Assembly: GCF_038024065.1 (NCBI RefSeq)
Contig: NZ_CP150667.1
Coordinates: 1,867,501 to 1,931,500, forward strand
Source of the DNA: Polaribacter sejongensis
GTDB taxonomy: Bacteria; Bacteroidota; Bacteroidia; Flavobacteriales; Flavobacteriaceae
Reading direction: 5' to 3'
DNA: 64,000 bases
Made by a program: the position numbers and the translations under genes. The notes under the pieces were generated by a model. It was not told where the DNA came from. It did not search any database and worked only from the letters and a program-made list of their open reading frames with translations. This document shows, one piece after another, positions 24,411 through 33,384 of this stretch; within the stretch, counting starts at the first letter, position 1, and each line of letters begins with the position of its first letter.

Positions 24411-25087
24411 ATTAAAAATTTGAATACAGAACCATCTTGATGTCTTTTTATCGCTTTCCTAGAAAGTAGAATTCCAATTCCTAAAGAAATAAATGCACCT
24501 ATAGAAATTCCTGGAATAAAGTTGATGAACAGAAAAAAATCATATGCTCCATGAAACAGCGTTGCGAAAAACAAACCTGTTAAGTTTAAAACTATTCTAT
24601 TTTTAGAAAACTTTGCTTTTCCCATAAAATAGCCCATTAAAATGGCAAATGTAGCATGTGCCGGAACCGCAGTAAATGCTCTTAATATTCCAGTAGACAC
24701 TCCGTGTTGAAAAACATACAATACATTTTCTAAAGTAGCAAAGCCCATAGAAACCATTACCGCATAGACAATACCATCAAAAGGCTCGTTGTATTCTTTA
24801 TTTCTCTGTGCATAATATTTTACAATTACATATTTAGAAAACTCTTCTACCAAGGCAACTACTATAAATGCCTTTACAAATTGTTGAAATATATTAGCGA
24901 CATTAGTAACAGGCAGAAATCTATCTGCAAAACCACCAAGAATTACAGTAATTAACACACTTGCCGTTGCACCTAAAAGAAAGTTTTTAAATAAAAAAGG
25001 AATAGGCTCTTTTTCAAACTTATCTTTAAAATAAATATATAGTATAATAATGGTTGCAGGAGCAATAGCAAGAAGAAGTAAATGCAT
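24389..25087 (-). CDS. PrsW-family intramembrane metalloprotease
   Basis: 232 residues, about seven membrane helices. The family motifs are present in order: VEEFSKY (EExxK-type, about 79-85), a PAHATFAILMGYFMG segment with a His, and FHGAYDFFLF with the second His. In Bacillus, PrsW starts cleavage of the anti-sigma factor RsiW; the partner here is unknown, and no anti-sigma gene is adjacent. The gene's 3' end overlaps the shared terminator. Active-site residues appear intact. Confidence 0.88.
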   Translation of the reverse strand: MHLLLLAIAPATIIILYIYFKDKFEKEPIPFLFKNFLLGATASVLITVILGGFADRFLPVTNVANIFQQFVKAFIVVALVEEFSKYVIVKYYAQRNKEYNEPFDGIVYAVMVSMGFATLENVLYVFQHGVSTGILRAFTAVPAHATFAILMGYFMGKAKFSKNRIVLNLTGLFFATLFHGAYDFFLFINFIPGISIGAFISLGIGILLSRKAIKRHQDGSVFKFLIKKKPQN

Positions 25088-25213
25088 GGAGAAATTTAAA
25101 GAGTTTGTTTTTTATAAAATGAAACAAACGCAAAGTTTTGAAAAGAAGATTTTATAATTCCTTTACCAACCTTGCGTTTGCCTAGTATTTTTGTACTTAA
25201 TTATTTGCTAACT

Positions 25214-26149
25214 TTATTTTTTAGGCAAGAAAACTTCTGCCATCATACAGCGCGCACTACCTCCTCCACAAAACTCAATAGTATCTAAAGGACTAGAAAT
25301 AATTTTACAATGATTGTTGATTTGTGATTTTTGAGATTGAGTTAAACTATTAAAAGCAGCTTGACTCATTACTAAAAAACGCTCATCATCTTTACCTCTA
25401 ACTTCTAACATATTTCCGGCAAAGTTAGTAACCTGTTTTTCTGTAATATCAATTACTTTTTTACCATCTTCTTTTAAATGTTTCAAAACATTTTTACGCT
25501 CAGATTTATCATCAATAGAAGCCAAACAGATAATCGCCAAAGTTTCTCCAACACACATCATCACATTCGTATGATAAATTGCAGCTCTTTTACCATCTAC
25601 TGTTTGATTTGCTGTAAAAACAACTGGTGTATATTCAAAATCTTCACAGAACTCTATAAATAACTCTTCATCTGCTCTCGGCGAAAGCGCACAATATGCC
25701 TTGTTATTCCCTCTATCTAAACATATACTACCCGTTCCTTCTAAAAAAACTCCTTCATCTTCAGCAGAAGTATAATCTACAATATTCTCTATTAAAAAGC
25801 CTTCTTTTTCTATCTGTTCTAAAACATCCTCACGTCTTTCTAAGCGCCTATTTTCTGCAAACATTGGGTAAATAGCAACGGTACCATCTTCATGAAAAGA
25901 TATCCAATTATTTGGAAAAACAGCATCTGGTGTATCCGCTTCCTTTGTATCAGAAACAACAATTACATCAATACCAAAACCACGTAATTTCTCTACAAAA
26001 GCATCAAATTCGTCCTGCGCTTTTGTATTAATGGTAGCTGGCAATGCATTATCAATATTATGTTGATAGTAATTATTTACAGCAGTTTGCTCATTCATCC
26101 TAAAACTAACAGGACGAATCATTAAAATTGTATTTGTAGTTTGCTTCAT
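25214..26149 (-). CDS. ctlX: Amidinotransferase-fold hydrolase, CtlX family
   Basis: 311 residues. MIRPVSFRMNEQTAVNNYYQ, PDAVFPNNWISFHEDG, IYPMFAENRRLERR and the C-terminal CGGGSARCMMAEVF are characteristic of the citrulline-utilisation hydrolase (CtlX) branch of the arginine deiminase/DDAH superfamily. The catalytic Cys is the one in SARCMMAE and the His lies in YHTNVMM. It probably hydrolyses citrulline or a related ureido/guanidino compound in the cytoplasm; substrate is by family inference. No ornithine aminotransferase gene is adjacent. Confidence 0.88.
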   Translation of the reverse strand: MKQTTNTILMIRPVSFRMNEQTAVNNYYQHNIDNALPATINTKAQDEFDAFVEKLRGFGIDVIVVSDTKEADTPDAVFPNNWISFHEDGTVAIYPMFAENRRLERREDVLEQIEKEGFLIENIVDYTSAEDEGVFLEGTGSICLDRGNNKAYCALSPRADEELFIEFCEDFEYTPVVFTANQTVDGKRAAIYHTNVMMCVGETLAIICLASIDDKSERKNVLKHLKEDGKKVIDITEKQVTNFAGNMLEVRGKDDERFLVMSQAAFNSLTQSQKSQINNHCKIISSPLDTIEFCGGGSARCMMAEVFLPKK

Positions 26150-26168
26150 TTAATTCATTTATTAGGCA

Positions 26169-26176
26169 CAAAATTA
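26169..26176 (-). promoter_or_regulatory. -7 box upstream of ctlX
   Basis: TAATTTTG on the minus strand fits TAnnTTTG; the nearest TTG is 26 bases upstream, slightly beyond the usual 17-23. Confidence 0.45.
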
Positions 26177-26272
26177 GCCTTTTTTTTAATCACTATAGGT
26201 TTCAATGATTTTATTTTCTGATATAAAACCATTCTAAAAGTTTACTATTGTCTTTTTGTTTATTTTTACCTC

Positions 26273-26941
26273 ATGAAAAAAATACTTCCCTTTTTTATAT
26301 TCTTTATTTCTCTTTTCTCTTTCGGACAAACTCTTCCAGAAGGTTTTGTTTATTTATCTGATGTTGATAAAACGATTCAAAAAGAATTGCGCTACTTAGG
26401 AAATAATAATTTTATAGGGAAAACAATTGATGGCTATCATAAAAACTGTATTATAGTTACTAAAGCTTCTGCTGATGCTTTAACGAAAGTACAAAAGAGC
26501 CTCCAAAAAGAAGGGTACAGTCTTAAAATATTTGACGCATACAGACCACAACAAGCAGTAAACCACTTTGTACGATGGGCAAAGGTTTTAGAAGATACGT
26601 TAATGAAAAAAGCGTATTACCCAGATGTACCAAAATCAGAATTATTTAAAAGAGGATACATTGCCTCTAGATCTGGACACTCAAGAGGAAGTACTGTAGA
26701 CTTAACAATTGTAGCTATTAAAACAGGTAAAGAATTAGATATGGGTAGTTCTTATGATTTTTTCGGAATAACATCTCATTACCTGCCTAAGAATATCAGT
26801 ATAGAACAACAAAAAAATAGGTTATTACTCCGTAATATAATGATTAAAAACAACTTTAGACCTTATAAAAACGAATGGTGGCATTTTACTTTAAGATACG
26901 AACCCTTTCCAAAAACATACTTTAATTTCCCAATAGAATAA
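26273..26941 (+). CDS. M15 family D-Ala-D-Ala dipeptidase (VanX/DdpX-like), exported
   Basis: 222 residues with a signal peptide (about 1-18). Zinc motif SGHSRGSTVDLT (SxHxxGxxxD) and C-terminal EWWHFTL (ExxH) are the catalytic pairs of VanX-type dipeptidases; RPQQAVNHFVRWA upstream carries the conserved Arg. It hydrolyses D-alanyl-D-alanine. With an export signal and no resistance genes nearby, peptidoglycan turnover is the more likely job than glycopeptide resistance. Confidence 0.92.
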   Translation: MKKILPFFIFFISLFSFGQTLPEGFVYLSDVDKTIQKELRYLGNNNFIGKTIDGYHKNCIIVTKASADALTKVQKSLQKEGYSLKIFDAYRPQQAVNHFVRWAKVLEDTLMKKAYYPDVPKSELFKRGYIASRSGHSRGSTVDLTIVAIKTGKELDMGSSYDFFGITSHYLPKNISIEQQKNRLLLRNIMIKNNFRPYKNEWWHFTLRYEPFPKTYFNFPIE

Positions 26942-26984
26942 GAAGTTTTAACAAAAAAGAAACATTCTCACTCAAAATCGGCAT

Positions 26985-26992
26985 TATATTTG
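26985..26992 (+). promoter_or_regulatory. -7 box before the 27019 gene
   Basis: TATATTTG, exact TAnnTTTG, 26 bases before the ATG. No TTG at the expected distance. Confidence 0.5.
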
Positions 26993-27018
26993 CTTAAATG
27001 ATTGAAAGTAATATATAA

Positions 27019-27693
27019 ATGAAAACAAACATCAACTTACTTCTTTTTTTCACTATTTCATTATTCTCTGTTTTACAACTATCTGCACAGTTAGATTCTA
27101 ATTCAGGAAGCAAAGAAAAAGGCAAAATTAAGGGCGTAGTTTTAAATAATTCTAAAGAGGTAACAAAACCAAAAGCATTAGAATTAGATGGGAATGATGG
27201 CTTTAAAAATGCTTTTGATAAAGAAAATGATAAATTAAAAAAACAAAAGGAAGAAAATGACCTTAATAATAAAGGCATTATAACACAAGAAAAGCAAAGA
27301 GAAGAGCGTTTTTTAAAAGCATTTAAAAAAGTAAACGGACAATATATTTATCCCGTAATAGACCAAGATCTAGGTAGTTTTAGAACAGATTCTAAAAGTG
27401 TTAATATTATTTGTAGAGATTTCCAATATCCTGACGGAGATATGGTTACCATATTTGTAAATGACATACCCGTTGTGCATAACATTACATTAAAACGAAG
27501 CTATCAAAAGTTTAATATCCCTTTAGAAATAGGTATTAATAAAATTGCTTTTAAAGCGCTAAATCAAGGTACATCTGGACCAAATACAGCCGCTTTTAAG
27601 GTATATAATGATGAAGGTACACTGCTCTCTTCTAATGAATGGAACTTGGCAACTGGCGCTAAAGCCACGATAGTAATAGCTAAAGACAAATAA
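27019..27693 (+). CDS. Secreted protein with charged linker and beta-sandwich C-terminus, unknown
   Basis: 224 residues. There is a signal peptide (about 1-24), then about 80 residues of Lys/Glu-rich low-complexity helix, then a beta-rich domain (about 115-224). This includes SVNIICRDFQYPDGDMVTIFVNDIPVVHNITL and GINKIAFKALNQGTSGPNTAAFKVY. The C-terminal part resembles an immunoglobulin-like secreted domain common in Flavobacteriia, but I cannot name the family. It has no catalytic motif and is probably periplasmic. It lies between the dipeptidase and pdhA genes with its own promoter, so it is not part of either pathway. Confidence 0.65.
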   Translation: MKTNINLLLFFTISLFSVLQLSAQLDSNSGSKEKGKIKGVVLNNSKEVTKPKALELDGNDGFKNAFDKENDKLKKQKEENDLNNKGIITQEKQREERFLKAFKKVNGQYIYPVIDQDLGSFRTDSKSVNIICRDFQYPDGDMVTIFVNDIPVVHNITLKRSYQKFNIPLEIGINKIAFKALNQGTSGPNTAAFKVYNDEGTLLSSNEWNLATGAKATIVIAKDK

Positions 27694-27756
27694 TACTCTT
27701 AAAATATTTTGTTTTATTTTAAACTAATCTAGTTTTTTTATTCTATCAAAAACAGT

Positions 27757-27764
27757 TATTTTTG
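27757..27764 (+). promoter_or_regulatory. -7 box of the pdhA-pdhC unit
   Basis: TATTTTTG, exact TAnnTTTG, 59 bases before the pdhA ATG; no matching TTG -33. Confidence 0.45.
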
Positions 27765-27822
27765 TGACTGGTTATTAAAAGAGTAAATTTTAATAGTCTT
27801 AAAACAAACAATATCACTAAAA

Positions 27823-28812
27823 ATGAAAGAAATCACCAAACAAACCTATTTAGATTGGTACAAAGACATGCTTTTTTGGCGTAAGTTCGAAGACAAACTT
27901 GCTTCTGTTTACATTCAACAAAAAGTTAGAGGTTTCTTGCACTTATATAATGGGCAAGAGGCAATTTTAGCGGGTGCATTACATGCAATGGACTTATCTA
28001 AAGACAAAATGATTACGGCTTATAGAAATCACGTACAACCGATTGGTATGGGAGAAGATCCTAAACGTGTAATGGCAGAATTATATGGAAAGGTAACCGG
28101 AACGTCTAAAGGAATGGGTGGTTCTATGCATATTTTTTCAAAAGAATTCCGTTTTTATGGTGGTCATGGTATCGTTGGAGGTCAGATTCCTTTAGGTGCA
28201 GGTCTTGCTTTTGGTGATAAATATAATAATACTGGTGGTGTTACATTAACCTGTTTTGGAGATGGTGCTGCAAGACAAGGTTCATTACATGAAGCTTTTA
28301 ATTTAGCTATGTTATGGAAATTACCTGTAATTTTTATTTGTGAAAACAATGGGTATGCAATGGGTACTTCTGTAGAAAGAACTGCAAACCATACAGATAT
28401 TTGGAAACTTGGTTTAGGATACGAAATGCCTTGTGGACCAGTAGATGCAATGAACCCTATTAAAGTTGCAGAAGCTATAGACGAAGCTTTAGATAGAGCT
28501 AGACGTGGTGATGGACCAACTTTCTTAGAAATGAAAACATATAGATATAGAGGTCACTCTATGTCTGATGCACAACACTATAGAACTAAAGACGAAGTAG
28601 AAGAATACAAAAAAATAGATCCTATTACACAAGTAAAAGATGTTATTTTAGAAAAAGGGTATGCTACTGCAGAGGAATTAGCTGTTGTTGATAAAGAGGT
28701 AAAAGTGAAGGTTAAAGAATGTGAGCAATTCGCAGAAGATTCTCCTTATCCAGAACCTCAACAGATGTACGATATGGTTTATGAACAAGAAGATTATCCT
28801 TTTATAAGTTAA
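27823..28812 (+). CDS. pdhA: Pyruvate dehydrogenase E1 component, alpha subunit
   Basis: 329 residues. The thiamine diphosphate motif is GDGAARQGSLHEAFNLAMLWKLPVIFICENN-type (about 146-176), beginning GDG and ending NN. RGHSMSDAQHYRTKDE is the conserved loop near the active site. The alpha subunit works with E1-beta to decarboxylate pyruvate. The gene is followed after three bases by the E2 gene, but pdhB is absent, so E1-beta must be elsewhere. Length and sequence fit PdhA rather than a branched-chain E1. Confidence 0.95.
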   Translation: MKEITKQTYLDWYKDMLFWRKFEDKLASVYIQQKVRGFLHLYNGQEAILAGALHAMDLSKDKMITAYRNHVQPIGMGEDPKRVMAELYGKVTGTSKGMGGSMHIFSKEFRFYGGHGIVGGQIPLGAGLAFGDKYNNTGGVTLTCFGDGAARQGSLHEAFNLAMLWKLPVIFICENNGYAMGTSVERTANHTDIWKLGLGYEMPCGPVDAMNPIKVAEAIDEALDRARRGDGPTFLEMKTYRYRGHSMSDAQHYRTKDEVEEYKKIDPITQVKDVILEKGYATAEELAVVDKEVKVKVKECEQFAEDSPYPEPQQMYDMVYEQEDYPFIS

Positions 28813-28815
28813 GAT

Positions 28816-30444
28816 ATGGCTACAATAATAAATATGCCCAGACTAAGTGACACCATGGAAGAAGGTGTTGTGGCAAAATGGTTAAAAAATGTTGGAGATA
28901 AAATTGAGGAAGGTGATATTTTAGCCGAAATCGAAACCGACAAAGCAACAATGGAATTTGAGTCTTTCTACGAAGGAACTCTTTTATATATTGGTATTCA
29001 AGAAGGAGAAACTTCTCCTGTTGATGTTTTATTAGCTGTTATTGGTGAAGAGGGTGAAGATATTTCTGCAATTATAAACGGTGATGAAGCAGAACCTGCA
29101 AAGGAAGAAGCCACTACTGAAGAAGTAAAAGAAGAAACTACTACAGAAACAAGTGCTACTGAATCTGCTGCAATTCCAGAAGGAGTGCAAGTAATTACAA
29201 TGCCTCGTTTAAGTGATACAATGACTGATGGTACTGTGGCAACATGGTTAAAAACAGTTGGTGATGAAGTTTCTGAAGGTGATATGCTTGCCGAAATTGA
29301 AACAGATAAAGCAACAATGGAATTTGAGTGTTTCTATGAAGGAACAATCTTATACATTGGTGTACAAGAAGGAGAAACAGCTCCTGTAGATAGTTTATTA
29401 ACTATTATTGGCCCTGCCGGAACAGATGTTTCTGCAATTGTTGCTAATGGTGGTGCTACTTCTGCTCCTGCTGAAGAAAAACCAGCTACTGCTAAAGCTC
29501 CTGAAAAAACTGAAGCTGCTGCTACAAAACCAGCTGCTAAAGTAGAAGAAACTAAAACTGTTTCTACTTCAAACACTTCTAACGGACGTATTTTTGCATC
29601 TCCTTTAGCTAAGAAAATTGCTTCTGATAAAGGAATTAATTTAGCAGATGTTAGTGGTTCTGGTGAAAACGGAAGAATCATTAAAAAAGATGTAGAAAAC
29701 TATACTCCTGCTGCTAAAGTTGAAGCTGCTCCTGCCACTGCAAGTGTTGCTGCTGCTGGTGTAGAAAACTCAGAAGAAGTTAAAAATTCTCAAATGCGTA
29801 AAGCAATTGCTAAGTCTTTAGGTAACTCTAAATTCTCTGCTCCTGATTTCAGTTTAAATATTGAAGTTGATATGGACAATGCAATGGCATCTAGAAAAAT
29901 AATAAATGCAATTCCAGACACTAAAGTATCTTTTAACGATATGGTAGTTAAGGCATGTGCAATGGCATTAAAAAAACATCCACAAGTAAACACTTCTTGG
30001 TCTGAGGCAAATACAATTTACCACAGTCATATTCATGTAGGTGTTGCTGTAGCTGTAGATGATGGTTTATTAGTACCTGTAATTAAACATACAGACGGAT
30101 TGAGTTTAACTCAAATTGGTGCTGGTGTTAGAGATTTAGCAGGAAAAGCTAGAAATAAAAAATTAACTCCAGCAGAAATGCAAGGAAGTACTTTTACAGT
30201 TTCTAACTTAGGTATGTTTGGTATTGGTAGTTTTAACTCTATTATCAACCAACCTAACTCAGCAATTTTATCTGTTGGTGCAATTGTACAAAAACCAGTT
30301 GTAAAAGACGGACAAATAGTTGTAGGTAATACAATGAATTTGACTTTAACATCAGATCACAGAACTGTAGATGGTGCTGTTGGAGCTCAATTTTTACAAA
30401 CATTAAAAACATTTATTGAAAACCCGGTTACAATGTTAGCTTAA
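28816..30444 (+). CDS. pdhC: Dihydrolipoamide acetyltransferase (E2) with two lipoyl domains
   Basis: 542 residues. Two lipoyl domains carry ETDKATMEF with the lipoyl lysines K43 and K165. An Ala/Glu/Lys/Thr-rich linker follows, then the E1/E3-binding domain (about 260-296, SPLAKKIASDKGINL). The catalytic core ends in SDHRTVDGAVGAQFL, with the catalytic His at about 515. It transfers acetyl groups to CoA in the pyruvate dehydrogenase complex. The two lipoyl domains are very similar to each other, a recent-looking internal duplication. Spacing to pdhA indicates co-transcription. Confidence 0.96.
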   Translation: MATIINMPRLSDTMEEGVVAKWLKNVGDKIEEGDILAEIETDKATMEFESFYEGTLLYIGIQEGETSPVDVLLAVIGEEGEDISAIINGDEAEPAKEEATTEEVKEETTTETSATESAAIPEGVQVITMPRLSDTMTDGTVATWLKTVGDEVSEGDMLAEIETDKATMEFECFYEGTILYIGVQEGETAPVDSLLTIIGPAGTDVSAIVANGGATSAPAEEKPATAKAPEKTEAAATKPAAKVEETKTVSTSNTSNGRIFASPLAKKIASDKGINLADVSGSGENGRIIKKDVENYTPAAKVEAAPATASVAAAGVENSEEVKNSQMRKAIAKSLGNSKFSAPDFSLNIEVDMDNAMASRKIINAIPDTKVSFNDMVVKACAMALKKHPQVNTSWSEANTIYHSHIHVGVAVAVDDGLLVPVIKHTDGLSLTQIGAGVRDLAGKARNKKLTPAEMQGSTFTVSNLGMFGIGSFNSIINQPNSAILSVGAIVQKPVVKDGQIVVGNTMNLTLTSDHRTVDGAVGAQFLQTLKTFIENPVTMLA

Positions 30445-30466
30445 GGTTTACCTTAAATTTTATAAT

Positions 30467-30500
30467 AAAAACCATTTCAATATTTTTTGAAATGGTTTTT
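30467..30500 (+). terminator. Terminator of the pdhA-pdhC unit
   Basis: A perfect 14-bp stem (30467-30480 with 30487-30500) closes TATTTT; T-rich DNA follows. Confidence 0.88.
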
Positions 30501-30522
30501 AGTTTTTATAACAATAACAATT

Positions 30523-31374
30523 ATGACAAAAAAAACTACATTATTATTAGTATTCGTATTTGCTTTATTTAACAGCTCCTTTAGTCAGGAAAAAATAAAG
30601 GGAAATAGATTAATATCAAAGATAAAAACAGATCTAGCGCCTTTTCATAGTGTGGTTATAAATAATGATTTTAAAGTGGAACTGGCAGTCTCAAATATCT
30701 CTTCATCAATAGAGATAGAAACCGATAAAAACCTACACGAGCATATCATTTTTAACGTTACAGATTCTGTTTTAACAATAGCTACTGACAAAAAATTAAA
30801 AGCAAAAAAGTTAAATATTTCAGTAAATTATAAAAATGAATTAAAGGAAATAACTTTAAATGATGATGCAGAAATAGAATCTTTAGGTACCATAAAAACA
30901 TCTTCTATGTTGCTTAAAATAAACGATTATGGAATAGCTGATTTAAAGATAAAATCTGATATTTTTAAGCTCTTTAATAATAATAAATCTCGAATACAAT
31001 TTAGGTCTAAAAGTAAGTTAGATATAGAAAGTAAAGATGTAGATCTAGATTTAAGTGAATCTTGCAAAGTAGACATGGTTCTTAAAGCAGAAAACTTACA
31101 CACAAGAATGATTGGTAATTCTGGTTTAAATATTGAAGGAACTGCTAATTTATTTAATGCTATTACATTAGAAAATTCAGCGTTAAATGGAGAAAAATTA
31201 AATGTTACTACTTGTACAAGTATTATAAAAGATTCGGCTGCAATTACTGTAAATGCATCAGAAAGTATTACTATAGAAGCATCAGATAAAAGTAAAACAG
31301 AAGTATATGGAGAAGCTAAAATTATTTTAACTCAATTTTCTGAGAGCTCTAAACTCTTTAAAAAAGAATTATAA
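30523..31374 (+). CDS. DUF2807 (GIN-domain) secreted protein
   Basis: 283 residues from the ATG at 30523. The frame could start at a TTG at 30487, but that lies in the terminator stem. A signal peptide (about 1-22) is followed by repeated short beta-strands with many S/K/D residues (about 40-270). These have the pattern of the DUF2807 beta-helix common in Bacteroidota. No enzymatic motif is seen. It is probably periplasmic or surface-located. Function unknown. Confidence 0.78.
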   Translation: MTKKTTLLLVFVFALFNSSFSQEKIKGNRLISKIKTDLAPFHSVVINNDFKVELAVSNISSSIEIETDKNLHEHIIFNVTDSVLTIATDKKLKAKKLNISVNYKNELKEITLNDDAEIESLGTIKTSSMLLKINDYGIADLKIKSDIFKLFNNNKSRIQFRSKSKLDIESKDVDLDLSESCKVDMVLKAENLHTRMIGNSGLNIEGTANLFNAITLENSALNGEKLNVTTCTSIIKDSAAITVNASESITIEASDKSKTEVYGEAKIILTQFSESSKLFKKEL

Positions 31375-31399
31375 TACTTTAATAAAATAAAAATCAAGA

Positions 31400-31430
31400 A
31401 AAAAGCTCGCAATTTGTGAGCTATTTTTAT
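31400..31430 (+). terminator. Hairpin after the DUF2807 gene
   Basis: AGCTCGCA/TGTGAGCT stem with one mismatch, then TATTTTTAT; it ends 14 bases before the next ATG. Confidence 0.6.
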
Positions 31431-31443
31431 ATATTTATTTCTG

Positions 31444-32130
31444 ATGAAAGACTTAGAACAAAAACTAAAAAACCCTGTCTGGTATTCATTAAATGAAACC
31501 CACAATACCTCTTTAATAAAGTATGATGGCGTACAATTTTATCAGCCAAATACCTGTTCTTTTGGCTCTTTTTTTGACTCCGGAAAAACAGCAGATGCAT
31601 TAACAACCCATTCTAAAATTACAGAAAAATTCTTTTTAGTTTCAGAAAAAGACACTCCTACAATAGATGACAAGTATGTAGTTCTTGAGAAAAAAATAAA
31701 CGGATGCCAGATGGTATTAAAGAACTTGGTAGCTGTAGAAATTACAGAAGATATTGTTTTACTAACACAAGAACACATAGATGAAGTATATGATTTAATT
31801 TGGTTAGTAATGCCTGGTTTTTATCAAAAGAAAGGTTTTGAAATGGGGAAATTCTTTGGTATTTTTAAAGAAAATAAACTAGTTGCTATTACAGGACAGC
31901 GAATGCAAACTGATGATTTTATTGAAATCAGTTCTGTAGTTACGCATCCAGATTACACTAGAAGAGGATATGCGAAACAACTAATCTGTCATACAACAAA
32001 AGAAATTTTAAAAGAAAAAAAACTTCCTATATTGCATACCAATAAAGGAAATACTGCAATTCCACTATATGAGAAGTTAGGTTTTAAATTAAGTAGAGAT
32101 ATGAATTGGTGGTTATTCCGCAGAAAATAA
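31444..32130 (+). CDS. GNAT-family N-acetyltransferase (FR47-like)
   Basis: 228 residues. The C-terminal half shows the acetyl-CoA fold: ITGQRMQTDDFIEISSVVTHPDYTRRGYAKQLICHTT (R/Q-x-x-G-x-A as RRGYAKQ), then NTAIPLYEKLGFKL. The N-terminal half (1-110) is a second, degenerate GNAT-like module. It acetylates an unknown amine, probably a small molecule, in the cytoplasm. It is 21 bases upstream of a tiny lysine-rich ORF, in the same direction. Confidence 0.85.
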   Translation: MKDLEQKLKNPVWYSLNETHNTSLIKYDGVQFYQPNTCSFGSFFDSGKTADALTTHSKITEKFFLVSEKDTPTIDDKYVVLEKKINGCQMVLKNLVAVEITEDIVLLTQEHIDEVYDLIWLVMPGFYQKKGFEMGKFFGIFKENKLVAITGQRMQTDDFIEISSVVTHPDYTRRGYAKQLICHTTKEILKEKKLPILHTNKGNTAIPLYEKLGFKLSRDMNWWLFRRK

Positions 32131-32151
32131 TACACCTAATAATTTAACAAC

Positions 32152-32319
32152 ATGCCAAAAAAAGGGAAAGGAAAAGCTAAAAATTCCGTTAATAAAGCAA
32201 AACACACTAAATTAATGAATCAGAAAATTAATAAGGTGAAATTAGAAAAACAGTTAAATAAAGAACGTTTAAAAGCTATCATTAAAAAAGTGAATGATGC
32301 CAAAAAGGATGAAGAATAA
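32152..32319 (+). CDS. 55-residue lysine-rich protein, unknown
   Basis: ATG at 32152 opens 55 codons ending TAA at 32317-32319. The product is very basic (MPKKGKGKAKNSVNKAKHTK at the N-terminus), then a likely amphipathic helix with alternating K/E/L (about 22-48). It may bind nucleic acid or ribosomes, or be a small regulatory protein; there is no recognisable family. Its end overlaps the start of the SGNH hydrolase gene, suggesting translational coupling. The overlap and consistent codon use favour a real gene. Confidence 0.55.
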   Translation: MPKKGKGKAKNSVNKAKHTKLMNQKINKVKLEKQLNKERLKAIIKKVNDAKKDEE

Positions 32320-33085
32320 AGTAAAATACTTTTTAGGAGCCATAATTTCTGTTCCCTTGCTACCTTTTTTATATTTCCAAGGAAAAAACATTAGAAAAAA
32401 GGTCCCAAAACTTCCAGAAGCAAAAGAACCTAAAGGTTTTATAAATGGTCATTTTAATAAAACTCTAAATATACTTTCTATTGGAGAAAGCACTATTGCA
32501 GGAGTTGGTGTAGACTATCATAAAAATGGTTTTACAGGTTCGTTATCAAATACACTTTCTATAAATTTAAAAAGGAATATAAATTGGCGCGTATATGCTA
32601 GAAGTGGTTATACAGTTGACCAAGTTTGCAAAAAAATTATTCCTAAAATTGAAGAAACATCTACAGATATTATTGTTATAGGAATGGGAGGTAATGATGC
32701 TTTTACTTTAAATTCTCCAAAAAAATGGGCTAATTCAATAGAAAACCTCATCAATTTATTACAAAATAGATTTCCAGGTACTCCTCTATTCTTTACAAAC
32801 ATGCCTCCTATTAAAGAATTTCCTGCTTTTACAAAACCAATAAAATTTGTAATTGGTAATTTGGTAGAAATTTTAGGAGAAAGACTTCAAGATGTAACAC
32901 AAGATAGAAAAAACGTTTTTTACTATAACGAAGTCATCACACTAAAAAAATGGAGTATAAAGCACTCTTTATCAAATAATAATTCTAAAATTTATTTTAG
33001 CGATGGCGTCCATCCGTCAGAATTGACGTATAAAGTTTGGGGAGAGGAAATGGGGAATTTTATCACAAAAAAAATCCCAAGTTAA
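32309..33085 (+). CDS. SGNH/GDSL-family hydrolase
   Basis: 258 residues from ATG 32309; upstream in-frame ATGs at 32294 and 32297 would add up to five residues. It has an N-terminal hydrophobic segment (about 6-20), then IGESTIAGVG (block I, catalytic Ser in GES), GMGGNDAF (block III, GxND) and DGVHPSELTY (block V, D-x-x-H). It is probably an esterase or acyl-hydrolase acting at the membrane or in the periplasm. Substrate unknown. The start overlaps the preceding small ORF by 11 bases. Confidence 0.87.
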   Translation: MKNKVKYFLGAIISVPLLPFLYFQGKNIRKKVPKLPEAKEPKGFINGHFNKTLNILSIGESTIAGVGVDYHKNGFTGSLSNTLSINLKRNINWRVYARSGYTVDQVCKKIIPKIEETSTDIIVIGMGGNDAFTLNSPKKWANSIENLINLLQNRFPGTPLFFTNMPPIKEFPAFTKPIKFVIGNLVEILGERLQDVTQDRKNVFYYNEVITLKKWSIKHSLSNNNSKIYFSDGVHPSELTYKVWGEEMGNFITKKIPS

Positions 33086-33119
33086 ATACTTAGGATTATA
33101 CATTAAACAATGCTATTTA

Positions 33120-33377
33120 TTATTGGTCTATAGAACCTAAAACGCGTTTCATAAAAGTATTTAACGCTTCCTTTTTGGGTGTGCCTTCTTTTACCATTTT
33201 ATCAACTTCGAGAGCACCATACATATTAGAAATTAACTCACCAATAACATCTAATTCTTCATCTTTTAAAGACGGAACTTCTGTTAAAGCTTCTAGAGTT
33301 TCAATAGTTTCTAGCACATAATCTTGATCGTTTTCTTCGATAAAATTAGTAAGATGTTTAATTACAGGTAATTTCAT
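33120..33377 (-). CDS. DUF6952-like small protein in a peroxiredoxin/thioredoxin operon
   Basis: 85 residues, acidic, all-helical by composition, no cysteine, no signal peptide. MKLPVIKHLTNFIEENDQDY and a central SLKDEELDVIGELISNMYGA are typical of the family. It is the third gene of the minus-strand unit with thioredoxin (7-base gap) and peroxiredoxin. The context implies a role in thiol-redox or peroxide defence, but the biochemistry is unknown. Confidence 0.72.
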   Translation of the reverse strand: MKLPVIKHLTNFIEENDQDYVLETIETLEALTEVPSLKDEELDVIGELISNMYGALEVDKMVKEGTPKKEALNTFMKRVLGSIDQ

Positions 33378-33384
33378 AATCTAA

